Assembly (NCBI RefSeq): GCF_001949145.1
Contig: NW_019091644.1
Location: 203,219-245,822 of the forward strand
From: Acanthaster planci
Taxonomy: Eukaryota > Echinodermata > Asteroidea > Valvatida > Acanthasteridae
Length of the DNA: 42,604 nt
Direction: 5' to 3'
Shown here: one piece after another, positions 1 to 11,523 of the stretch
Position numbering within the stretch: position 1 is the first letter of the stretch
Layout of the letters: every line of letters starts with the position of its first letter
Translations under genes and position numbers: made by a program
Notes under the pieces: generated by a model
Database searches by the model: none
What the model was told of the DNA's origin: nothing
Seen by the model: the letters and a program-made list of their open reading frames with translations, nothing else

Positions 1-3000
1 TGCGACGGACGACGGGCGACGGCAGATATGGAATTCCATAGAAGATGCTTTCACCAGCATGTTCTGATGGGGGCCCTGTGCATGGCCTGTGAAAGTATTA
101 CATTTTACGATGCTTCCTTCTGCAATCTAAGGCAATCACAGAGCACCTGTAGTAGCTTCAGCTTCGAAGTTATATATTGGACCCCATTTTACTTGTAGGA
201 TTATTAGCATTGGTTAATGGTTAAAGGGGAACTTCAATACGGAGTACTGGAGGTGCCATCCGATTTAGTAGTTTATTACTTTAGCTTAGTAATTTATTAC
301 TTAGTGTGCAACTGTGAAGCAAACTGCATGAGATAATTATCTCGTGAGGTGTTACAGTAACAAGGCACTGTTTGCCAGTACGCAGGCTTATCCTACTTCC
401 TAGATGCTGACATCCTGTGATAACTTTTCCAGGACATGCACATCTCATTTCAGTAGGTTGATATACCCGAGACGGAGTAATCCAAGAACTTGTACGCATT
501 GTACATCAGTTCTCGTCTTCAGCTTATTCGCCATTGCGTGCAAACTGAAAGACTTCACTGATATGTTGTTATGACTTTCAGAAATAAAGGCTCTTCTAGC
601 GTTGATTTGTTACGAAGGGGCTTGAAAGAGGTTTGCCCGAGGAGCAAAGGCTGCCGGCACAGGAAACCTGTCATCCGTGCTTTTGATCGAATACCGCTTC
701 CTGTAAAACAATCAATTTACCCCTTCCGGCAGTCAAAATACCAAAAAAAATATGCTTGGGGAAAAAAAATTGATTACAATATTCTGTGTCCTCCTGGCAA
801 CAGAAAATGTCAAAATGTGTGCTGAAGTGAAGGTGTGAAGTATCCAGGCACGAGAATGCATGCAGCGGCTGCAACTCAACTATGCCGCCCGTCCTTTGTA
901 AGGCTTGCAGGGTATGAGATGAACAGGAAACAAAAAGTCGTTTGCCCCTGTCACGAGAAAGAGCTCCTTGAAATGAATGGTAAGGTTTTGATTTAGAACA
1001 GCATGTTTGGAACTTTTCCCAGTGTCTTACTCGGCTCTTCAGGTCTTGAAAATTTTGTCTTCGGCTCAAGCTCTACTTCTCTTTTTCTTTCGCTTTTCTT
1101 AATTCGGCTGTATATCACAGAAAGACACTATATTAAATATTATTCATTGACTAATGAAATGTTGACTCAAGGTTTTCCCGCGAAAAACATAAAGGGGAAT
1201 TTTGTAAAGTTACTTAGTTTCACCTATATTTTAAATAGTAACCAAGTACTTTAAATACTGTAATGGGCGTATGGCGTAAGCTGATTGTCAGTGGTAGGCT
1301 TCCATAGATTTGGAGCGTGTTGTGAAGACAGGAAAGGGTTTCCATGACAACCGTTAGTAAGTGAATTTTCCTTGTAACTTTGCAGAATCAGCATTTATGT
1401 ACCTATTTTAAAAAATCACTAAATTTAGTGATGTTTTGGCCCTGATCCCTTGGTAATGTGTGGCTTAGGTGACAAAAGTCATGATAAAAGTTGTAATGCA
1501 TTAACGTCGATCACGTGATTGTTGGCCCGCCACGCTGCCATTTTTGCTAGCCCTGACGAAGACGTGCTCGTCTTAACCGAGTAATTTTCGAACCGTTTTC
1601 GGCAGTTTCGCCAGAGTATTGCTTTATAAATGTTCTCAAAAATTAAATAATAAGTACTTGTTAACCGTAGGACCAGTGAAAGGGTCAAAGGATAGATTAT
1701 TTTGCCTTCTCTGTTCGTCTTTGTCGCCCTGTGTAGCACCGCAAATTACGTCAGTCATGAGTGATACGACGCTGTGTCGAAGATGCACTGAGATTAGCTG
1801 AGCTGTGGGTTGTTATCATTAATTATTCATACAGAGGAGTATCCCATGTTAAAGTTGTGAATGATTGATGCATTTCATGATAGATTGGCTTCCATCGCCG
1901 ACTAAGACGGACGGGAACTGTTGAAATCTAAACTACGGAGGCCCAGTGGTGCCGATTTCCTTTGTGTGGAAACCCTTTGAGCGTAGTTCGCCGTCTTCAT
2001 TATTACTGTTTGAGAGTTCCTCTTTCCAAAATGTATAGTGAACCATGTATGTCACTATAAGATACACCACAATCCATACATATGTTCTAGTTCCTTTAAC
2101 AAAAAGTCGGGGATGCATTTCCAGGGGTGACTTATGTCAGGCGCTAATTAACATATATGTGATACCTTCTCTGATGTTATTTAGATACCAGTACATGTAA
2201 TTAAATCCTTGTCGAAATTGTATATTTCACATGCAAGATTTTTCTTGGGGAGACTGCCTACGCGCTCCCTGTTATTAAACGGCACATTCAAAGAACCTCT
2301 AGATGGGAGTCACTCATCGCATCGTTGGGTGTCCAGTCCTAGCCCCCAGTTCCCCCTTCTCTTCACAAGACTGACAAGTCACTGGGCTATAGGATCACTG
2401 GCAGCGTAATGGACTTGCAACGTGCGGGTCTGCACACGCTGGTCACCCGTCATTTAATCAATTGACGCCCTCCGGAAATTGATTTAGGGCCCCTTTACGC
2501 AGTGGTAAGAAAAACGTTTTTTTTAGGTAGAATACACGCGCGGTTTCCTATCGGACAGTTTAGAGACTGTTGAGGCCCAATTACACGGTGAGCGGTAAAA
2601 AGGTATTAAAACCGAGCACATTTGTTTTCTGTGGTGCAGTTTGCCAAGAAAACACAATAAGGTGGTGAACTGCTGTGTTTGCAAACCTGAGCTATTTTTT
2701 TCAGAGGCTACGAAGAGACAAGGCGCCACTGGCAAAATTATCGCCAGTCTGGCTGTTACCTGTCCTATACTGTGAACTGACATTCTGTGCGATTGGGCAA
2801 TAAACGGCAGTATTTAGAAAACCTGCCGTAAATTGCACTGTGAAGGCACGTTCTGTGTAAGAGGCGGGCTCTTTTGGTTTTAGTGATACAGTAGAGCGCT
2901 TCGTTATGCATTCGGTTCTTTCTGTGGAGCGCAATGGCAAGTCAGTAGTTAGGGCCTAAATGATTTGAATACCAAAGGAGCTTCTGAACGAGTATGGAAA

Positions 3001-3662
3001 AGTGAAATTAGAGCGTCCAATTGTGGGTACAGGCCTTCCCACATTAAAGAGACATAATCTTAAAGGAAGCCCAGACCTGGTTCTGTGGAAAAATGCCCCC
3101 GTGACATCTTGATCCTGAAAACGTCTATAATTATCTCAGCCTGTGCATGTGTAGTCCCCATAACCCGATTACAGGTATGCTTGTTATACCACGGTAACAA
3201 ATCGTGAATTTTGAATAGTTGAGCACTAATTGTACCTTGATCATTGCCTCACCCTGTTGAAAGTGTTTCCCCGCTTTGTGTGTTTTACCGCAACATTGGG
3301 TACGAGGTTGTACCTACGCTGATACTACGTACGTATAGTGTATGGTCCTATAAGATGCGCTGTAGGGGACAGCGAAGCACCATTTCTTCAACAACGGGGG
3401 GGGGGACCCTCTGCTTCGCTTGCATGGGTATACAAAACAGTTACATAATGGACTCCTACGCAGCAGGCAACAATAGTGAAGGGTATTGTAAATTGGCTTT
3501 TTTGTACTTAGTATGCCATGCGTGGACGCTGCACGATGACCGCTTTAATCTCTTGCATTATACACAGTTTTGAGGGAAATGCAAAGCATGGCGTGTAGCT
3601 CAGTACCCTGACCAACTTCTGGAACGTCCTGTTCATAATTGTACTGTGTCCTCTTCCATTTT
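1..3662. other. Stretch with no recognisable gene
   Basis: I see no exon-like conserved peptide, RNA gene or clear transposon here. Open frames are short and look random. The first 27 bases are rich in GACGG-like repeats, and a poly-G run lies near 3400. The right edge is set by the left inverted repeat of the DIRS-like element. Exons of an unfamiliar gene could have been missed. Confidence 0.5.
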
Positions 3663-3768
3663 GAATCAATTTGCGTTCTCGTGCTACTCAGGCCGTGCAC
3701 CAGTCTTCAAAAAACAATGATGTCGCGTCCCACCTCAATCCATAACCTATGACCTCTTCTCATAACTG
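3663..3768 (+). repeat. Left inverted terminal repeat of the DIRS-like element
   Basis: Read in reverse complement, this segment matches 7170-7275 with scattered mismatches. The shared blocks include GCGTTCTCGTGCTAC, CACCAGTCTTCAAAAAACAA and CTATGACCTCTTCTCATA. Similarity begins near GAATCAATT at 3663 and fades after about 3768. Confidence 0.85.
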
Positions 3769-3855
3769 CACGGCGGGCGCCGAGAGTGGTGTATTTTTGC
3801 AGAAGGAAAAATGTTCTCCTTTTTTGTCGCTAACTGACAGTTTTGTCCAGAAGTA

Positions 3856-4014
3856 ATGGCCACAGACCAAGACGACAGGTATGTCGACAAAGGTAAACAT
3901 TCTGACACACCTAATAAATCAGTAGATTCTGGAGATGATAGAAGTAATTGTTCAGGATCGTGCTGGCATGGCAGTCAGTGCCGACCATGCCGGCGTGTCA
4001 CGCGCGCGTGGTGA
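3856..4014 (+). pseudogene. Possible gag-like ORF remnant of the DIRS element
   Basis: An ATG just inside the left repeat opens a short frame of about 52 codons, rich in Asp, Ser, Lys and Arg, that ends at TGA 4012. Charged, Arg/Asp-rich peptide continues in another frame (3935-4230), as if a single charged ORF had been broken by a frameshift. Its position between the left repeat and the reverse transcriptase is where DIRS gag lies. No gag signature was recognised, so the assignment rests on position and composition. Confidence 0.35.
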
Positions 4015-4267
4015 ATCTCTGCACGCTCGTGACACACATGTATATGATACTCGAGATCGGTACCATTTGCGACTCCTATCTTTGGGTCGCGATGATAGAG
4101 AGGTGGACCGCACTTCACACCTTCGTTCTTTGAGTCGTGAAAGTGGTAATGACGACAGGCAATGTCTCCAAGGTCGTAGTCAGCAGGGGAGAGATACCTT
4201 TTATGATCGTGGAGAGGAATTGCACGATCGAAGACTGATACTGATTTTTACCATCACGGTTTTTCAT

Positions 4268-4565
4268 ACTATTTGTAATGTTATATATTTCTGGTAATGA
4301 CACCAAGGATCCCTCAAAAGCGCCCTAGGCACTGTAGCTCACAAGCCTGAAGAAACCTGTGGATAGGAGACAGTGAGAAGCAGTTACAGTTTTAGAGGTG
4401 GGATGAAAACCCCAGCGGAATATTCTGGGTAAAACCCACGGAATCAGATAGGGACTGAAAACCCAATCCACATGTGGACCGGGCCGGGATTCAAACCCGG
4501 GCCGCAGAGGTGGAGGGCGAGGAAACAACCACCACGCAAACCTGACTCCCATTTGCCCAGAACAC
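4268..4565 (-). mobile_element. tRNA-derived SINE inserted in the DIRS element
   Basis: Read on the minus strand, the 5' end has a tRNA-like head with a B-box-like GGTTTGAATCC inside a CCCGGG-flanked arm (about 4482-4505). A body follows containing GGATTGGGTTTTCAGTCCCT, then a 3' segment reading CAGGTTTCTTCAGGCTTG and GTCATTACCAGAAATA. That 3' segment recurs at 9009-9105, which shows it is a repeat. Reverse transcriptase similarity resumes right after the head at about 4566, so the SINE marks an insertion, or an insertion plus deletion, in the retrotransposon. Target-site duplications were not resolved. Confidence 0.75.
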
Positions 4566-5387
4566 AAGAAATTCCTCAGATTCGAATAGGAAGGGATGTT
4601 ACTAGAGTGTCAGGTAGTCCCCTTTGGATTGAAATCAGCTCCTCGCCTTTTCACCAAACTCATGAAACCAGTGGTTTCTTATCTACACCAGAGATCGATG
4701 AGGTTAATAATCTATCTAGACGACATTTTGCTTGTAGCAAATTCAGAGAAGTAGTGTCAATCTCACAAGCATTACATTCTCCAACTATTCAAAGGCTCGG
4801 GGCTGTTGGTGAATTTGGAGTAGTCCCAGTTGACCCCGAGTCATCAAATTCGATTCCTTGGCCACATAATAGATTCAATCAAGATGACTCTGAGTCTCCC
4901 GGAAAAGAAAATCAAACAATTGGAAGGTCTGTGTCTGCAGATCATCAGAAACCCACAAATGACAGCAGAGAGTCTTGCTAGCTTACTTGAGAAGATGAAT
5001 GCAACATCAGGAGATGTTGTCCCAGCCCCAGTATTCTTTACCTGTCAAGCAGATCTGATTGCAGCTGTTCAGAAAGATCCATCTTACCAGGGCCAAATAG
5101 TTCTGTCAGAACCAAGGCTTCAAGATCTCCAGTGGTGGGGGGCGTGTCTCCACCAATGGAACGGGAAACCAATCTCATTGCCTCACCCTCAGTTGATCAG
5201 ATCCTTCGTCCCATGGCTGGGGAGCCCACTGCAACAATATACAGACGGGGGCAGACGGTTTCCGAGGGAGAGAGGGCATCACATCAATTTTCTGGAATTA
5301 CTAGCCTCCTTCCTGGCACTCCAGACCTTTGTTTGGGACAAATTTACGGAAGTGCCATATTCTGATGCGGTTGGACAATTCAACTGA
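4566..5387 (+). pseudogene. DIRS-type reverse transcriptase fragment
   Basis: One frame, interrupted by TAG at 4587, 4752 and 4821, reads as the palm half of a DIRS reverse transcriptase. It has PFGLKSAPRLFTKLMKPVV, then the catalytic YLDD box (4713-4724), then RFLGHIIDS and LSLPEKKI, which is the usual order downstream of the active site. It continues to a YTDGG stretch and HHINFLELLASFLAL, typical of the connection to RNase H. The N-terminal fingers are missing at the SINE boundary. The frame is lost near 5355. This is a non-functional remnant. Confidence 0.87.
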
Positions 5388-5884
5388 AACAGATCACATC
5401 AAGCACAAAGGGGGAACGCACACCTCATCTCTATCGAACCTTGCGATAGAAATGTGGAAGTGCTGCTTGGAACGGGAGATCACACTCACAGCATACCACA
5501 GTCCAGGCAGAGAACCTCATTGCGGATTCCCAATCACGACTGTTTGTGGACAGACTGGAATGGATGCTGAGTACTCATATTCTTCAAATAGTACGTATGA
5601 GGCTAGACTGCTATCCGAACTGACAATCGACTTGTTTGCCTCAAGGATAAATCATCAGTTTCCACGTTATGTAACGTGGAGACCAGACTCGGGGGGCAGT
5701 AGCAATAAACGCGTTAAACTTTTCAATATCATGGACGAAAGAACAATTAGAATATGCGTTTCCGCCCTTTTGTCTCTTAGCACAGATGTTGAGCAAGGTA
5801 GAAGTAGATCAGGCAACAATTCTTGTCATAGCACCAATATGGACAACTCAAGCTTGGTACCCACTGTTGCTAAAATAAGCTAAA
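5350..5884 (+). pseudogene. DIRS RNase H and inter-domain fragment
   Basis: After a frameshift the similarity continues as LRLDNSTETDHIK, GGTHTSSLSNLAIEMW and ERAITL-like residues, matching the C-terminal RNase H part of DIRS polyproteins. It then reads TIDLFASRINHQFPRYVTWR, a block found between RNase H and recombinase in these elements. A second shift near 5755 gives AFPPFCLLAQ followed by TTQAWYPLLL, ending at a TAA near 5881. At least two frameshifts make it a pseudogene. Confidence 0.8.
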
Positions 5885-6319
5885 GCACAACCAATTCTTG
5901 TCCCTCACCAGGAGAACATTCTCGCCTTGCCTCGTTCGGGTCAACCACATCCTCTGACCAATTCCCTACACCTAGCGGCATGACGGCTTTGCGGAGACAG
6001 TTCAAAGCGAAAGGTTTTTCGTCGGAGGTTGCTATAGATGAACCATTTCAACGTATCGCCAAAACATTGGAGGTGTCCAGGTTGGTCAATTACCAGAAAT
6101 ATGCAAGCTGGTGAAGGGTTTTAATCATAACCCTCCGAGAACAAAGTATGCTCATATTTGGGATGTGGAGTCAGTACTCATATACATAAGGCTCAGTTGT
6201 CTCCGAACATGCTAATACCATGAAGAATGTCTTACTTTTGGGGTTAGTTACCATAGGAGGGGTTTGGTCTCTTTAGAACATTGACATAAGGGACTTATCA
6301 GTATAGCATAGTTTCCTGA

Positions 6320-6924
6320 AGTTTGTACCGTCCAGATTACATAAGCAGCATAGACCTGGCCATGATATCAAGGGAGTTGGCATTGAAGCCTGTGAGAATG
6401 GACATATTTGTCCTCTACGTTCAGTCGCACACTATTTGGAACGAACGGCTGTGTGTCGTGGTTCTGAAACCAGGTTATTTAGCAGTCATCAGAAACCTCA
6501 CAGAAAGGTAGTTTCCTCAACAATCAGTCGTTGGATGTTGGAAATACTTGTCTTAGCAGGTGTTGATACAGAGTATTTCAAAGCTCATTCAACAAGAGGA
6601 GCAGCAGCATGTTGTTCCCATAGATCAGGAGTAGCCCACAGGGATATTCTTGAAGCTGCAGGTTGGTCAGTTGAGTCAACATTGAGTAGATTTTACCTTT
6701 GGCCCTCTGCAACCTCTACAGTTGCAAGGACTCTGTTCAGTGAGGTGACTTCAAAGTCGCCAATTGATTCGACCCAAAAGAGGACGCAGTATAGATTATG
6801 CAAAGGTACTTACCTGCTGTATAATCTTGGTTATACAAGTCCTCTGAAGGTGAGAATCGATTCCCACCCGTCATGCCAGCTTATTGAGACGATTGATTCC
6901 CAATCCCTTGATTCTCACTATTGA
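6320..6924 (+). pseudogene. DIRS tyrosine recombinase C-terminal domain
   Basis: From about 6400 a continuous frame of about 175 codons reads CPLRSVAHYLERTA, then LFSSHQKPH and TISRWMLEIL, then KAHSTRGAAA and DILEAAGW, and RFYLW. This is the catalytic half of a tyrosine recombinase. The HxxR pair lies at 6586-6588 (His) and 6595-6597 (Arg), and the nucleophile Tyr at 6694-6696, with GW just upstream of it. The more N-terminal catalytic Arg should lie further upstream, where the frames are broken (a related stretch at 6323-6398 is out of frame). In DIRS elements this enzyme integrates a circular DNA copy without a target duplication. Confidence 0.87.
6795..6859 (+). repeat. Internal complementary region of the DIRS element
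   Basis: This segment is a near-perfect reverse complement of 7276-7339; shared blocks include GATTATACAGCAGGTA and CTTCAGAGGACTTGTATAAC. It overlaps the 3' end of the recombinase frame. In DIRS elements such a region is complementary to the element's ends and is thought to template joining of the termini into a circle. Confidence 0.82.
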
Positions 6925-7169
6925 AGTTAATCTGTTACTTTCATTGTAAATACGTTAGTATGTTAGTCTAACTGGTGTTTAATTCATCCTTGTCTTGTCG
7001 ATTTTGCAAGTTTATTGTTGTTCAGAGTTCTTTACATATATCTTCTATCTTGTTCTTTTGTAGTTGGTTGACCTTGAAGTCATTCTAGAGTGCAGCTTCA
7101 AGTTGGGAGTTGTTTTTAGTTTTGAACTTTCGGCCCACCCAGTTTCTCTGAGTCTGATCACCCACCCCT

Positions 7170-7339
7170 CATGTGAGCTATGAGAAGAGGTCATAGGTCA
7201 GAGGTTGAGGTGGGACGTGACGTCATTGTTTTTTGAAGACTGGTGCACCGCCTGTGTAGCACGAGAACGCTAATTGATTCTCACCTTCAGAGGACTTGTA
7301 TAACCAAGATTATACAGCAGGTACGTACCTTTGCATACT
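7170..7339 (+). repeat. Right inverted terminal repeat plus outer extension
   Basis: Bases 7170-7275 are the reverse complement of the left repeat. The adjoining 7276-7339 has no partner at the left end but pairs with 6795-6859. A right terminus that extends past the shared inverted repeat is the arrangement described for DIRS1. The exact outer end of the element, about 7339, is inferred from where the pairing stops. Confidence 0.8.
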
Positions 7340-9008
7340 CTTTAATTCTCCTGTATTGTCCAAGTATTGAGCTGGGTTGCATTTCATTAAACAAGAACCA
7401 AATGATAACGTGCAAGTTCAAAGATATATATCAGTTATACCTTAGCGTGCTTGCCTTGGGTGGTAGGTACCCACCAAAGTGGCTGAAGACCCTATTCTTT
7501 TTGAAAGTGGTATCTTTTCAGAAATACAACTTATGTTGCTACTTTGTGTAAAAGACGTGACAGTAATTCTTACTTTATTTTAACTAGACGGTCTACCTTA
7601 GAACGTGGGCTCTGTATCAAAGGTGAAATGCAGAACAGTACCAACATTTCTTAGGCATTTATCGAAACTGTTGGCGTATGTTTAAGCCTCCGACGGAAAG
7701 GTTAGCACACGGACTGCCCAGGGATGAGGATCTTTCAGATCTCTTCCCACTTCCTTCTTTCAACCCCCAGCGTGCCCGGAACACTTTACTGTCATAATTC
7801 AAGGGCAGCCTTAATTACACCTAATCCCTTGTGCTGGAAATCCTACCCGTCTGTAAAAATGTCCGTGCCCTGGGCTATGGCGATCGAGATAGGTCATGAA
7901 AGTGAAACGCACAGTGGAACGCAGGTCTCACAGTGAAATTAATCAGTAACTGGTTACTAAAAATAAAAATGAAGCGCAGCGCAAGTGTTGACTTGTTTGA
8001 GTTTTTTAACCGAGGGATGATGTTGAAGTCCAAATTTTCCCAAACCCAGCATCATTGGGAAATTTAGGATTGCAGGAAGGGCTGAATAATCGTTACTACT
8101 GTGTAACGCTATTCACGAAAACAAATGTCCAGTATTAAACCCTATCAGTGACATTTTTACAGGAAAATTCACGTGGAATTTACATTCCATCGTTGACTCC
8201 TTATCGCGCAAGATGGACAAATATCCTTACATTGTCAGCTCTATCTATACAGGGATGTCAATAATCACTCAGCGTCATCGTTCCGGAGGCGAATTCCCAA
8301 GTTCGCGAGCTTTGATTAAAACACACAAAAAGCCGAGAGAGAATCGATCGATCGATCAAAAAATCTATGAGCACACTTTAATTAAGGCTTTGTTTCAACA
8401 CTGATTTTAGGTCTGTCTTGGGAGGGGCTTGGATTACTCGAGAGGCAGTCGACAGCGGAGAAAGGTGCATATCCTGTCGCCTGCCGCCCAGTCATGACGG
8501 AGGTGTGATCCCTGTCAGAGAATTCCCGGCAGATAAAGCAAATTGCAAACCCCAATATAGGAACGTCATGCCATGAGCTTGAGGCTGTATTTTTCACGTT
8601 TGTCGTAAAAAGTTTAGACAACCCGATTGTTTGATGGTAGATTGATATTACCGCGTCTTCAAAGTTGATATTTCAACATATTACACGCTTGAAATTTGAC
8701 TCAACCAAATTAACACTTTGGAGACGTTCAAGAGGATGCGTACCAGCCAGAGTTGACTACATGCAGCATGGGACGGAATATGCAGCACATGCGTGGCACC
8801 AGTTATACATCTCTTACCTACGACTTATATCCCCTGCGTATAACTTTTTTTGTACCTACGACATAGATAAGTCTTGCGTACAATTAGACGAAAGTGCAAC
8901 TTGATTCCTTGGTCGTACGTAAATTATACGAGATTAAGTCTTACGAACAAGTAACGACTCGTTCGTATGGAGAGTTATAAAAGTCGTATAAGTTCGAGAT
9001 ATTCGCAT
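7340..9008. other. Stretch with no recognisable gene
   Basis: No exon or RNA gene could be supported. A short GATC-type simple repeat lies near 8343. From about 8855 to 9170 the motif AGTCTTGCGTAC or AGTCTTACGAAC recurs three times at loose spacing, suggesting an old degenerate repeat that the SINE piece at 9009 interrupts. Confidence 0.45.
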
Positions 9009-9105
9009 TGTCTCCTCTCTACAGGTTTCTTCAGGCTTGCAAACAGTGCCAAGGGCGCTTTTAAAGAATCTTCGCTGTCATTACCAGAAATAAATAATAA
9101 TATAA
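9009..9105 (+). mobile_element. 5'-truncated SINE 3' end
   Basis: This matches the 3' part of the SINE at 4268-4565, in the opposite orientation: TTGTCTCCT, then CAGGTTTCTTCAGGCTTG, AGGGCGCTTTT and TGTCATTACCAGAAATA, followed by an AATAAT-rich tail. The tRNA-like head and body are absent, so it is 5'-truncated or broken. Confidence 0.72.
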
Positions 9106-9695
9106 CTTGTACTTTTAATCCTATATGAGATAAATCATAAAAACGACACAGAAGTCTTGCGTACGAGTTAGCTCAAGGACTCCAGAGATTTTGTCTACCC
9201 TGTCCCAAACACGCTTTCGTTTGCCCCATTATTTTCTGATCCATCCACAGTTTGGCAGACCCTTTCTTTAGAAGATTACAGACTTATTAGAAATGAAAAA
9301 AAGCCTCTCTGGAGTGGTTAATCATTTCAACCAAATATTTCAAATTTAAGTAACATTACAGGGGATGGGTCGTGCTGGGAAGATTTCTTGTAAAAATACA
9401 TCAACACAAGTCATACACCAAACATACATGTAACAAGAAAATACATCTGCATAATTTCAAAATGCGCGTAAATATGTTTTAAAATTATAGTTTTTACGAC
9501 CCTATTCCACTCCCTTCTGGGAGCAAAAGCTAAACAACAGCCGTCGCGTACCGAAAAAGTCTAAAGAAATTCCCAAGAATCGTAACGTCACAGGACGGAG
9601 TCCCTTATCCGGCGACTGTTTACTGTTACGCAACGACGCGTCGACATGTACTTCATGCAGTAGCGTTAGCGCGTGCCATTGTGTCAGACAAACAT

Positions 9696-9834
9696 GACAA
9701 CTGATCGCTTTCATGATCGGAAAAGGCATCAACGCTGGAATTATCGTCGCTTTAAATCGTCCCGACGCTAATAATCGTGGCGACGATAATTTCAGCGTTG
9801 ATGCTTTTTCCGATCTTGACAGCGATCAGTTGTC
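9696..9834. repeat. Long hairpin: 55-bp inverted repeat, 29-nt loop
   Basis: The arms 9696-9750 and 9780-9834 are reverse complements with about 4 mismatches in 55, separated by 29 nt. Weaker similarity continues a further 10-15 bases outward. Read outward from the loop, both arms encode almost the same acidic peptide (DDN-SVDAFSD--SDQLSC), and the differences are Phe/Ser, Leu/His and Asp/Glu. This could be a head-to-head duplication of part of an acidic coding sequence, such as a transposase N-terminus, or the tip of a foldback element. Confidence 0.8.
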
Positions 9835-10089
9835 TTGTTCGTCTTATTCATTTTGACGAAGAAAGCGACATTGAAGGAGCCGATGAGGCACACGAAATGT
9901 TGTCTTATCGAACCAGAATCCACTCGGGAAGAGATTTTGCAACTCGAGGCTGTTGGCCACGGGCATGGCGCCGACCAGGAGGATCGACAACAAAACACTG
10001 ACTAATTCTGGGTTTGCCCTGCCCGACGTGTATTACAACACGTGCGCATGTATACCCAGTGTTTGCCCCGAAGGCTTGTGAAAAAACTC

Positions 10090-10165
10090 ATCAGCGTACT
10101 CGGGTGGGACTTGAACCCACGACCTCTTGCTTACTGGTGCAGACGGCTTAACCACCGAGCTTAAT
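10090..10165 (-). repeat. tRNA-like SINE head or tRNA pseudogene
   Basis: On the minus strand an A-box-like CTCGGTGGTTAAGC is followed about 30 nt later by a perfect T-arm, GTGGG-TTCAAGT-CCCAC, with a consensus B box. CTCGG at the 5' side can pair with CCGAG at the 3' side, giving part of an acceptor stem. The anticodon arm does not fold convincingly. A second B-box-like GGTTCGAGTC lies on the plus strand at about 10180, so the region is probably tRNA-derived repeat DNA rather than a working tRNA gene. Confidence 0.5.
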
Positions 10166-11523
10166 GGTGTCGGCTGGCTGGTTCGAGTCAGATGTAGCAG
10201 CAGGTACTGCGAACAACTATTTCCAAGGATGGAGGGACGGCCAGCTCAGTGGTCCCCGGCGCAAATCCATCCTTGTAAAAACACTGACTAGTAATGATTT
10301 TCCCTGCACCATTATAAAAATTTGTCTCTCTGAAAAGACGTAATTGTCCTACCATTGGCTAATCGACAGCTGTATTTGCTGATGTTTGATAAATCCTCTT
10401 TTAAAGTGAAACAGGCACGTGTTATCATCGACACCCGGGAAAACCAGGTGACGCGAAACGGGTTGACGTTGCGTTGGGACTTGTCTTTAGGGCCTACCGC
10501 CTACTGGGAAAGCTAGATTGCCATCCTTGTCTTTAGTCTGTTTTGCCAGTTTGGTTGTTCTGTTGCGTGTTTCAGTGCTTTGGGGGTGTAAGTTTTTGTC
10601 CATGGTTATAGGCTAGCCTACTTCGTCAAAGTTGGTGTTCCATTCGAACAACTTTTTCACCGTCCACTGCGTGTCGCTTCCTTGTACCAATCAACTTTCG
10701 CGCCGGAACTAAGCATTCTGTTCTGAAAAGTCGAGTCCGTCCTATGACGTCACATTTTTGCCAAGATTTGTCTGCTGCCCTCATTGACCGATTTTGATAA
10801 ATTTTTGCGAAGAGCCCAGGTGGAGACGGAAAAAAGCCCAGAGAAAACGCCAAGCTTTGCTGATTTAATGACATTAAAGAGGGGTTAATCCAACTTATTG
10901 TTTATAAAACGGTTGAAAACAATTATATAACGTCAATTTCAGCCTACTTGGCCAATCCCCTTTACGTTCTGTAAGCATATACTTACATCTTGATAATATA
11001 CTGGCTCATTGTAAATGAGTCTATTAACTTCCTGAGCGGTCATGATAGCATTTTGAAAATTAAAAAAAAAACAGCCTTAAACTAGTTTCCTCAGAAACAG
11101 TTGACTCAAATGGTCGTCTGAGTTATGTACATGGGCCACATCCAATAAAGAGTAAATCGGGGCCATTTTAATTAAACCGGATTGAATGATCAATCGAAAC
11201 GACTCCCTGGCAAGTCCATACAACTGTAGGGATGAAAACAAACTTACAATGTAGTTTCACTAATTGGACCATGGACCTCCTTATCCCGCAAGAGTAAAAT
11301 CATTGAATGACGTCGCATGTAATAACTGTGAAAGTGTAACTCAAAATAGTTTCCGCAATTCCGCTCCTTCTGAGATTAGGGCCCTGTTGTGCATGTTTCA
11401 CCAAGAAAAGAAACAGTTGTTATTATTGACATTTGGGTGCGTGTTGTGTTGTCTGTGAATTACATTTTATCGACACCGAATCTTCATTCCAGTTCAAGTT
11501 TGCTTCTTTCACTTCAAAAGATT
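10166..11523. other. Stretch with no recognisable gene
   Basis: I found no conserved peptide, splice-bounded exon or RNA gene here. A poly-A tract lies near 11062. Open frames are short and in no recognisable family. Confidence 0.45.

Larger units (their letters stand above)
3663..7339 (+). mobile_element. Degenerate DIRS-like tyrosine-recombinase retrotransposon
   Basis: The element is bounded by inverted terminal repeats of about 100 bp (3663-3768 and 7170-7275). In order it carries a short gag-like start (3856), a reverse transcriptase with a YLDD box (4713-4724), an RNase H region, a C-terminal tyrosine recombinase (H at 6586, R at 6595, Y at 6694), and an internal complementary arm (6795-6859) that pairs with 7276-7339. 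Inverted terminal repeats plus an internal complementary region and a recombinase, without an integrase or LTRs, are the hallmarks of DIRS elements. In-frame TAG codons at 4587, 4752 and 4821, several frameshifts and an inserted SINE show that this copy is dead. At about 3.7 kb it is shorter than intact relatives, probably through loss of most of gag and the start of the reverse transcriptase. Confidence 0.87.
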
